Assembly: GCA_029863035.1 (NCBI GenBank)
Contig: JAOTWH010000091.1
Location: 1 to 8,260, forward strand
Source: Acidimicrobiia bacterium
Lineage (GTDB): Bacteria; Actinomycetota; Acidimicrobiia; UBA5794; JAOTWH01
Length of the DNA: 8,260 nt
Direction of reading: 5' to 3'
Under the pieces are notes generated by a model. That model made no database searches. It was not told the DNA's origin and saw only the letters and a program-made list of their open reading frames with translations. Below, in pieces: positions 1-8,260 of the stretch. The first letter of the stretch is position 1; each line of letters begins with the position of its first letter. Position numbers and translations under genes: made by a program.

Positions 1-2
1 AG

Positions 3-92
3 GTGGAGCTCAAGGAACTAGACGAGGACGCATACCGCACCGCGGAATCTTTGGGCATCGACATCAGCCGCCCCGAACGCACCGAGGCTTAG
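3..92 (+). CDS. rpoB: RNA polymerase beta subunit, C-terminal end (partial)
   Basis: Only the last 29 codons and the TAG stop (90-92) are in the window; the gene begins upstream. The visible residues include VELKELDEDAYRTAESLGI and then DISRPERTEA. They resemble the C-terminal tail of actinobacterial RpoB, where an acidic stretch is followed by an 'LGI(D/N)(I/L)SR' segment. RpoB forms the catalytic core of RNA polymerase with RpoC. The next gene, rpoC, starts 22 nt after this stop in the same direction, the usual rpoBC operon arrangement. The call rests on this short tail plus synteny. Confidence 0.9.
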   Translation: MELKELDEDAYRTAESLGIDISRPERTEA

Positions 93-104
93 AGAAGACT
101 CCTA

Positions 105-110
105 GAGGAG
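105..110 (+). promoter_or_regulatory. Ribosome binding site of rpoC
   Basis: GAGGAG lies 4 nt before the ATG at 115, in the 22-nt gap after rpoB. The spacing is short but workable. It supports the ATG at 115, which also matches the conserved N-terminus of the family ([10 protein letters not shown]). Confidence 0.7.
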
Positions 111-114
111 ACCA

Positions 115-4017
<3,903 letters not shown>

Positions 4018-4024
4018 GAGAGTC

Positions 4025-4140
4025 ACTTCCCCCTCAGGGGGAAGTCCCCCGAGCGAAGCGAGGGGGGATGGGGGTGGGAGCGACCACCTCGAGCTCATCT
4101 TCCCCACCCTCCCCCTAACCCCCTCCCTGAGGGAGGGGGA
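4025..4140. repeat. Nested C/G-rich palindromic intergenic element (REP-like)
   Basis: Three strong hairpins fill the spacer after rpoC. Hairpin 1 (4025-4045) has a 9-bp stem, ACTTCCCCC with GGGGGAAGT, around TCA. Hairpin 2 (4045-4068) pairs TCCCCC with GGGGGA around the 12-nt mirror repeat GAGCGAAGCGAG (4051-4062). Hairpin 3 (4119-4139) pairs CCCCCTCCC with GGGAGGGGG around TGA. The right part (4100-4140), read on the minus strand, has the same layout as the left part (4025-4080): a TTCCCCCTC/AGGGGG hairpin followed by a G-rich run and TGGG. The element is therefore two related units in inverted orientation around about 20 bp (4081-4099). This resembles dispersed REP or BIME-type repeats. 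It may also stop or slow transcription leaving rpoC, but no T-tract follows any stem. Confidence 0.7.
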
Positions 4141-4184
4141 ATCCAACCGCGAAATCCCGACGACATCAAACCGCGTCCCTGGGG

Positions 4185-4907
4185 GTGCGCACACTTACGC
4201 TCCAGCTCGTGCCCACCACCGTTCCCAAGCTGCGCAAGGCGATCAAGGCCAACCCCCCTGATCTGTCGGTGGAGCGAAGGCTGTGGGCAGAGGGCAACAG
4301 CATCGTCGTTGGAGCGGACGAGGTGGGAAGGGGGTCGTGGGCTGGCCCCATCAGCGTCGGTGTCGCAGTGGTCCCCAAGGACCGCAGGGTCAACAAGGTG
4401 CGAGATTCCAAGATGCTCACCGAGCCTGAGCGCGAGGCGATGTTCGGTCGGATATCGAAGTGGTGCGAAGCTTGGGCGGTGGGACACGCCAGCCCCGCCG
4501 AGTGCGACGAGTTCGGAATGTCGGTGGCGCAGAAGCTGGCCGCCAGCCGTGCGCTCGCGGCGCTTGGCGTTTCGCCGGACGCCATTGTCATAGATGGCAA
4601 CTGGGATTTCGTTGGTGGGGCCACCGAACGAATCGTCAAAGGTGACGCTGTCTGCTTGTCCATCTCGGCAGCATCGATCTTGGCCAAGGTCACCAGGGAC
4701 CGAATGATGCGGACCCATGCCGAGGACTATCCGTGGTGGGGCTTCGATTCCAACAAGGGTTATCCGGACCCTCGCCACCAGGCCGCTCTTGCGGCTCTTG
4801 GGCCGAGCGCCATCCATCGCCGCAGTTGGGCGTTTATGGATAACTTGGCGTGGACTGGCGTGGCCCGATACCACCGGCCCGACCCTCAGGGAGTGCTTTT
4901 CGACTAG
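4185..4907 (+). CDS. rnhB: Ribonuclease HII
   Basis: This 240-residue protein cleaves the RNA strand of RNA/DNA hybrids and nicks 5' of single ribonucleotides in DNA. The catalytic set is present: D45 and E46 in ADEVGRG (44-50), D137 in VIDG, and D154 in KGD, followed by SISAASILAKVTRDRMM, with NKGYPDPRH further on. The spacing from D137 to D154 matches the family. The core begins near VERRLWAEG (about 29), so about 28 residues precede it. The start is uncertain: GTG at 4185 is the longest choice, while GTG at 4209 and 4269 are also in frame, and none has a clear Shine-Dalgarno. The C-terminus ends in QGVLFD (235-240), which resembles a bacterial sliding-clamp binding motif. The gene sits alone between rpoC and the str operon, 167 nt after rpoC. 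It could be read through from rpoC or transcribed from an unseen promoter. Confidence 0.96.
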   Translation: MRTLTLQLVPTTVPKLRKAIKANPPDLSVERRLWAEGNSIVVGADEVGRGSWAGPISVGVAVVPKDRRVNKVRDSKMLTEPEREAMFGRISKWCEAWAVGHASPAECDEFGMSVAQKLAASRALAALGVSPDAIVIDGNWDFVGGATERIVKGDAVCLSISAASILAKVTRDRMMRTHAEDYPWWGFDSNKGYPDPRHQAALAALGPSAIHRRSWAFMDNLAWTGVARYHRPDPQGVLFD

Positions 4908-4916
4908 AGGAGCGTG

Positions 4917-4946
4917 GGCCCGCAGGTCGCGAAAGCTTGCCGGGCC
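4917..4946 (+). terminator. GC-rich hairpin after rnhB, possible terminator
   Basis: GGCCCG (4917-4922) pairs with CGGGCC (4941-4946). The stem can extend inward by two more pairs (CA with TG) past a bulged C at 4940. It starts 9 nt after the rnhB stop and ends just before the -35 element of the str promoter. That position suits a terminator insulating the str operon, but no T-run follows, so it may only be a structured spacer. Confidence 0.35.
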
Positions 4947-4949
4947 GCA

Positions 4950-4978
4950 TTGCCTGCTACCGGGGCCTGTCCTATAAT
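4950..4978 (+). promoter_or_regulatory. Sigma-70-type promoter of the str operon
   Basis: A TTGCCT -35 box (4950-4955) is separated by exactly 17 bp from a perfect TATAAT -10 box (4973-4978). This is the only near-consensus promoter noticed in either intergenic region. Transcription would start near 4984-4987, giving a leader of about 190 nt before rpsL. The discriminator after the -10 box (CCCTGG) is GC-rich, as in many ribosomal promoters under stringent control; that regulation is inferred, not shown. Confidence 0.85.
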
Positions 4979-4984
4979 CCCTGG

Positions 4985-5176
4985 CCGTGGTTCTCCACTA
5001 CTAAACCCCTCTCGGTAGGGGCTTTCGCGGCGCGACCCTGACGCGAAAAGCCTGAGAGCAAGGGTCAAATCCAAGGGTCGGCGAGTCGAGCGAGTCTTCG
5101 GACATGCCCGAGTCGCCGACTTTCGCGTGTGGAGAATCCCGGCGGCCGAGTGGCCGCTTGTAAAGGAGATAACGAC
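4985..5176 (+). promoter_or_regulatory. Structured 5' leader of the rpsL-rpsG-fusA-tuf mRNA
   Basis: Between the predicted transcription start and the rpsL start lie about 190 nt with four helices. Helix A pairs CCCCT (5006-5010) with AGGGG (5017-5021). Helix B pairs CTTTCGCG (5022-5029) with CGCGAAAAG (5042-5050, one extra A) around a 12-nt loop. Helix C pairs 5077-5088 with 5109-5120 (11 of 12 positions) and has an inner stem closed by a C(UUCG)G tetraloop (5094-5103). Helix D pairs GCGGCC (5142-5147) with GGCCGC (5152-5157) just before the Shine-Dalgarno. GACCCT in loop B (5034-5039) is complementary to AGGGTC at 5061-5066 and again at 5074-5079, so a pseudoknot is possible. The helices were found by eye. 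The layout suggests autoregulation or attenuation of ribosomal protein synthesis, but I recognise no known leader family. Confidence 0.55.
5162..5168 (+). promoter_or_regulatory. Ribosome binding site of rpsL
   Basis: AAAGGAG lies 8 nt before the GTG at 5177. It fixes the start there, giving the conserved N-terminus MPTIQQLVR, and argues against an in-frame upstream GTG at 5129 that would add 16 non-conserved residues. Confidence 0.93.
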
Positions 5177-5545
5177 GTGCCGACGATCCAACAACTGGTG
5201 AGGCAAGGGCGGAAGCCCAAGCAAACCAAAGAGAAGACGCCGGGCCTGGCGGGTTCGCCACAGCGCCGCGGTGTCTGCACGCGCGTATACACCGTTACTC
5301 CCAAGAAGCCCAACTCGGCACTTCGCAAGGTATGTCGTGTACGCCTTACCTCTGGTATGGAGGTCACTGCCTACATTCCAGGTGAGGGTCACAATCTGCA
5401 GGAGCACAGCATCGTGCTCATCCGGGGAGGTCGAGTTCGAGACCTCCCCGGAGTTCGTTACAAGGTCATCCGAGGAGTCCTCGATGCGGCGGGCGTAGAC
5501 GCGCGCAAGCAGAGCCGGTCCCAGTACGGGTCGAGGAAGGGCTAG
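5177..5545 (+). CDS. rpsL: 30S ribosomal protein S12
   Basis: This 122-residue protein of the 30S decoding centre monitors codon-anticodon pairing and is the main determinant of streptomycin sensitivity. Conserved blocks are [20 protein letters not shown] (27-46), [11 protein letters not shown] (47-57), [12 protein letters not shown] (67-78) and [12 protein letters not shown] (84-95). K43, a classic streptomycin residue, is kept. Position 88 is Arg (codon CGA) where most bacteria have Lys; the neighbouring D89, the usual RimO methylthiolation site, is present. The start is GTG with a strong Shine-Dalgarno. It is the first gene of the str operon, and rpsG follows after 2 nt. The length is normal for the family. 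Confidence 0.99.
   Translation: MPTIQQLVRQGRKPKQTKEKTPGLAGSPQRRGVCTRVYTVTPKKPNSALRKVCRVRLTSGMEVTAYIPGEGHNLQEHSIVLIRGGRVRDLPGVRYKVIRGVLDAAGVDARKQSRSQYGSRKG
5534..5540 (+). promoter_or_regulatory. Ribosome binding site of rpsG inside rpsL
   Basis: AGGAAGG lies within the last codons of rpsL, 7 nt before the ATG at 5548. With only 2 nt between the rpsL stop and this ATG, translational coupling of S12 and S7 is likely. Confidence 0.75.
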
Positions 5546-5547
5546 CG

Positions 5548-6015
5548 ATGCGCCGCGCTCCCGCTGCCATCCGCAAGGTCGAGCCCGATCCGGTGTTCCG
5601 TTCGGTGCTGGTTTCCCAGGTCGTCAACTGCGTGCTGTTGGACGGCAAGAAGGAAGTGGCTCGCAAGATCGTTTATGGAGCCATGGAGCTCGTCGAGAAG
5701 CGAACGAAGTCCGATCCTCTCAACATCCTCAAGCACGCAATCGATAACCTCAAGCCGCAAGTCGAAGTGCGGTCGCGCCGAGTGGGTGGGTCTTCCTATC
5801 AGGTTCCGGTCGAGGTTCGGCCCCGTCGTCAGAACACCCTGGCGGTCCGCTGGCTGGTCCAGTACGCCAAGCGCCGCCCCGAGAAGCTGATGTCGGAGCG
5901 CCTGGCCAACGAGATCCTTGACGCCTCGAACAGCGCCGGCGCCGCCATGAAGCGGCGCGAAGACATCCTGAAGATGGCCGAGTCCAACAAGGCCTTCGCC
6001 CACTACCGCTGGTAG
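5548..6015 (+). CDS. rpsG: 30S ribosomal protein S7
   Basis: This 155-residue protein starts assembly of the 30S head by binding the 3' major domain of 16S rRNA and lies near the E site. Family signatures are the N-terminal [35 protein letters not shown] (33-52), [20 protein letters not shown] (68-87) and the C-terminal [20 protein letters not shown]. The length matches the usual bacterial form of about 155-156 residues. In E. coli S7 represses its own operon by binding the rpsL-rpsG junction. Here the junction is only 2 nt, so that mode of control is unlikely, and any feedback would more likely act on the leader upstream of rpsL. fusA follows after 7 nt. Confidence 0.99.
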   Translation: MRRAPAAIRKVEPDPVFRSVLVSQVVNCVLLDGKKEVARKIVYGAMELVEKRTKSDPLNILKHAIDNLKPQVEVRSRRVGGSSYQVPVEVRPRRQNTLAVRWLVQYAKRRPEKLMSERLANEILDASNSAGAAMKRREDILKMAESNKAFAHYRW

Positions 6016-6022
6016 AGATCCA

Positions 6023-8125
6023 ATGAGCAGTGACCTGACGCATTTGCGCGAATACCCCCTGAGCCGCACCCGCAACATCGGGATCATGGCTCACATCGAC
6101 GCGGGCAAGACCACCACTACCGAGCGGATCCTCTTCTACACGGGCCGCACCTACAAGATGGGAGAGGTCCACGAGGGTGGCGCCGTCATGGACTGGATGG
6201 AGCAAGAGCAAGAGCGCGGCATCACCATCACCTCTGCCGCCACTACGACCTTTTGGAAAGACCACTGGATCAACATCATCGACACCCCCGGTCACGTCGA
6301 CTTCACGGTCGAGGTGGAGCGCAGTCTCCGAGTGCTCGACGGAGCAGTGGCCGTGTTCGATGCCGTTGCCGGTGTCGAGCCTCAGTCGGAGACTGTGTGG
6401 CGCCAGGCCGATCGCTACGAAGTGCCCCGCATCGCATTTATCAACAAGATGGACCGCATCGGAGCCGACTTCCTCGCCTCGGTCCAGTCGATGACAGACC
6501 GTCTCGGCGCACGCCCGGTTCCGATCCAGATTCCGATTGGTGCCGAGGGCGATTTCGTTGGCGTGGTTGACCTGGTTGAGATGAAAGCGCACATCTGGGC
6601 GGCCGACGACGGTTCGGTATGGAATACCGTCGAGATCCCAGCCGAAATGATGGATTCCGCCAACGAATGGCGCGGCAAGATGATCGAGGCCTGCGCCGAC
6701 GTCGACGACAAGCTGCTCGAGAAGTACCTCGAGGAACTTGACATCACTCCCGATGAGGTGCGCTCTGCCGTGCGGGCGGCCACCCTCCAGCAAGTGTTCG
6801 TGCCTGTGCTGTGCGGCTCGGCCTTCAAGAACAAGGGCGTCCAGCCGCTGCTTGATGCCGTAATCGACTACCTCCCCTCTCCGGTGGACCTTCCGCCGAT
6901 TCAAGGTTTCAGTCCGAAGAACCACGACGAGGCGATGGACCGGCGTCCTGCTGATGACGAGCCTTTCTCGGCTCTGGCTTTCAAGATCATGAGCGACCCC
7001 CACGTTGGCAAGCTCACCTACTTCAGGGTCTACTCGGGCCGCGCCTCCAAGGGCGACGCAGTCCTCAACTCCACGACGAACAAGACAGAACGCATCGGTC
7101 GGCTATTGCGCATGCACGCCAACCATCGCGAGGACATCGATGACATCTTCACCGGGGACATCGTTGCCGCTGTGGGGCTCAAGAACGCCAGCACCGGAGA
7201 CACTCTGAGTGACGCCAAGAACGCGATTCAGCTGGAGGCGATGACATTCCCGGCTCCGGTGATCGCGGTCGCCATAGAGCCCAAGACCAAGATCGACCAG
7301 GAGAAGCTGGGTGGCGCCCTGGCTCGACTCGCGGAAGAAGATCCGACCTTCTTGGTCCGCTCCGACGATGAGACCGGTCAAACCATCATCTCGGGCATGG
7401 GGGAGCTGCATCTCGAGGTGCTGGTCGATCGTCTGACGCGAGAGTTCAAGGTCGAGGCCAATGTTGGCCGCCCCCAGGTGGCATATCGCGAGACCATCAA
7501 GAAGGCGGTGGAGAAGGTCGAGGGCAAGTACGTCCGCCAGACCGGGGGCCGAGGCCAATACGGCCATGTTGTCATAAACCTGGAACCCACCGGCCCAGGA
7601 GGGGGTTACGAATTCATCGATGCCACAAAAGGGGGCAAGGTTCCCAAGGAGTACGTGTCCTCGGTGGACGCCGGCATCGAGGGGGCGCTGGACGCCGGGA
7701 TCCTCGCCGGGTATCCGGTGGTCGATGTGCGAGCCATCTTGATCGACGGCTCCAGCCATGCCGTCGACTCTTCGGAAATGGCTTTCAAGATCGCAGGATC
7801 GATGGCGCTGCAAGCGGGAGCGAAGCGAGCCGGAATGGCCCTGCTCGAGCCGATGATGGAGATCGAGGTTGTGACGCCCGAGGAATACATGGGCGAAGTG
7901 ATAGGCGATCTCAACTCCCGCAGGGGGAGGGTCGAATCGATGGAGCAGCGCGGCAACGCCCATGTTGTGGCTGCCCTGGCACCCCTGGCCCAGATGTTCG
8001 GCTACTCGACCGACCTAAGGTCGCTTTCGCAGGGTCGGGCCAACTACACGATGCAGTTCCACTCATACGAGCAAGTCCCGGCTTCCGTTGCAGAAGAGAT
8101 CGTTTCTGCCACGACGGGCGAGTAA
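6023..8125 (+). CDS. fusA: Elongation factor G
   Basis: This 700-residue translocation GTPase moves tRNA and mRNA through the ribosome and acts with RRF in recycling. GTPase motifs are the P-loop AHIDAGKT (23-30), switch I ERGITI (64-69), DTPGHVD (87-93), NKMD (141-144) and CGSA (264-267). Domain II covers about 290-405. Domain III contains [14 protein letters not shown]. Domain IV contains [13 protein letters not shown] and the decoding-centre tip SSHAVDSS (577-584, H579). Domain V ends with [20 protein letters not shown] and [17 protein letters not shown]. All the features of a canonical EF-G1 are present and the length is close to the E. coli protein. The ATG at 6023 lies 7 nt after rpsG and has only a weak purine-rich Shine-Dalgarno, so translation probably depends on coupling to rpsG. 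tuf follows after 14 nt. Confidence 0.99.
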   Translation: MSSDLTHLREYPLSRTRNIGIMAHIDAGKTTTTERILFYTGRTYKMGEVHEGGAVMDWMEQEQERGITITSAATTTFWKDHWINIIDTPGHVDFTVEVERSLRVLDGAVAVFDAVAGVEPQSETVWRQADRYEVPRIAFINKMDRIGADFLASVQSMTDRLGARPVPIQIPIGAEGDFVGVVDLVEMKAHIWAADDGSVWNTVEIPAEMMDSANEWRGKMIEACADVDDKLLEKYLEELDITPDEVRSAVRAATLQQVFVPVLCGSAFKNKGVQPLLDAVIDYLPSPVDLPPIQGFSPKNHDEAMDRRPADDEPFSALAFKIMSDPHVGKLTYFRVYSGRASKGDAVLNSTTNKTERIGRLLRMHANHREDIDDIFTGDIVAAVGLKNASTGDTLSDAKNAIQLEAMTFPAPVIAVAIEPKTKIDQEKLGGALARLAEEDPTFLVRSDDETGQTIISGMGELHLEVLVDRLTREFKVEANVGRPQVAYRETIKKAVEKVEGKYVRQTGGRGQYGHVVINLEPTGPGGGYEFIDATKGGKVPKEYVSSVDAGIEGALDAGILAGYPVVDVRAILIDGSSHAVDSSEMAFKIAGSMALQAGAKRAGMALLEPMMEIEVVTPEEYMGEVIGDLNSRRGRVESMEQRGNAHVVAALAPLAQMFGYSTDLRSLSQGRANYTMQFHSYEQVPASVAEEIVSATTGE

Positions 8126-8130
8126 AGGAG
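8124..8130 (+). promoter_or_regulatory. Ribosome binding site of tuf
   Basis: AAAGGAG overlaps the TAA stop of fusA and lies 9 nt before the ATG at 8140. A second purine-rich run (AAGAAGG, 8131-8137) is closer to the ATG than is ideal. The site fits the high expression expected of EF-Tu. Confidence 0.85.
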
Positions 8131-8139
8131 AAGAAGGCC

Positions 8140-8260
8140 ATGGCCAAGGAGAAGTTCGAGCGCAATAAGCCACACCTCAACGTAGGGACGATGGGTCACA
8201 TCGACCATGGCAAAACAACGCTCACCGCGGCGATAACCAAGGTCCTGTCGGAAGGTAACC
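8140..8260 (+). CDS. tuf: Elongation factor Tu, N-terminal part (cut by window end)
   Basis: The first 40 codons plus one base are visible. The protein starts [20 protein letters not shown] and continues with the P-loop GHIDHGKT (19-26) and [10 protein letters not shown], a clear EF-Tu signature. EF-Tu brings aminoacyl-tRNA to the ribosomal A site as a GTP complex. It is the fourth gene of the str operon, 14 nt after fusA with a strong Shine-Dalgarno. The gene runs off the window, so its completeness cannot be judged. Confidence 0.98.
   Translation, partial: MAKEKFERNKPHLNVGTMGHIDHGKTTLTAAITKVLSEGN

Noticed and set aside
4025..4045. Standard intrinsic terminator for rpoC
   Set aside because: The stem is strong but is followed by a C-run and another hairpin, not by a T-tract, so I described it as part of a repeat element with possible termination activity.
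5006..5025. Intrinsic terminator early in the str leader (CCCCT/AGGGG then CTTT)
   Set aside because: The stem is only 5 bp and the T-run only three, too weak to call a terminator; it is kept as helix A of the leader.
5129..5176. Upstream GTG that would extend S12 by 16 residues
   Set aside because: The extension would read through helix D and the strong Shine-Dalgarno of the GTG at 5177, and S12 proteins begin at the MPTIQQLV position.
5750..7003. Open frame of 417 codons on the minus strand across rpsG and fusA
   Set aside because: It lies antisense to two fully conserved genes and its protein shows no family motif; long antisense frames are expected from codon bias in GC-rich coding DNA.

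Overview
The window carries the rpoBC–str region of what looks like a high-GC actinobacterium, probably from a deep lineage such as Acidimicrobiia. The clues are the C-terminus of RpoB, a beta-prime subunit with the long charged N-terminal insertion seen in actinobacteria, a bridge helix and trigger loop closer to the general bacterial form than to Mycobacterium, and the overall gene order. The lineage call comes from remembered family features, not from a search.

Layout, all genes on the + strand: the last 29 codons of rpoB (3-92), complete rpoC (115-4017), a spacer of about 170 bp packed with C/G-rich palindromes (4025-4140), rnhB for ribonuclease HII (4185-4907), a regulatory spacer of about 270 bp with a near-consensus promoter and a structured leader (4908-5176), then the str operon: rpsL (5177-5545), rpsG (5548-6015), fusA (6023-8125) and the first 40 codons of tuf (8140 to the window end). 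No tRNA, rRNA, CRISPR, transposase or other mobile gene was seen. There are only two gene-free stretches worth describing, and both hold structured DNA.

The genes form the core of transcription and translation. RpoB and RpoC are the catalytic subunits of RNA polymerase. S12 and S7 are 30S proteins of the decoding centre and of the head/E-site region. EF-G and EF-Tu are the elongation GTPases. RNase HII, which removes ribonucleotides from DNA, sits between the two blocks.

No wholly new multi-gene system is visible. The points worth a second look are: an arginine at S12 position 88, where most bacteria have the lysine whose change to Arg gives streptomycin resistance; a QGVLF tail on RNase HII that resembles a sliding-clamp binding motif; a nested palindromic repeat with strong G-quadruplex potential after rpoC; and an rpsL leader with mutually exclusive helices and a possible pseudoknot, a candidate for an undescribed cis-regulatory RNA.
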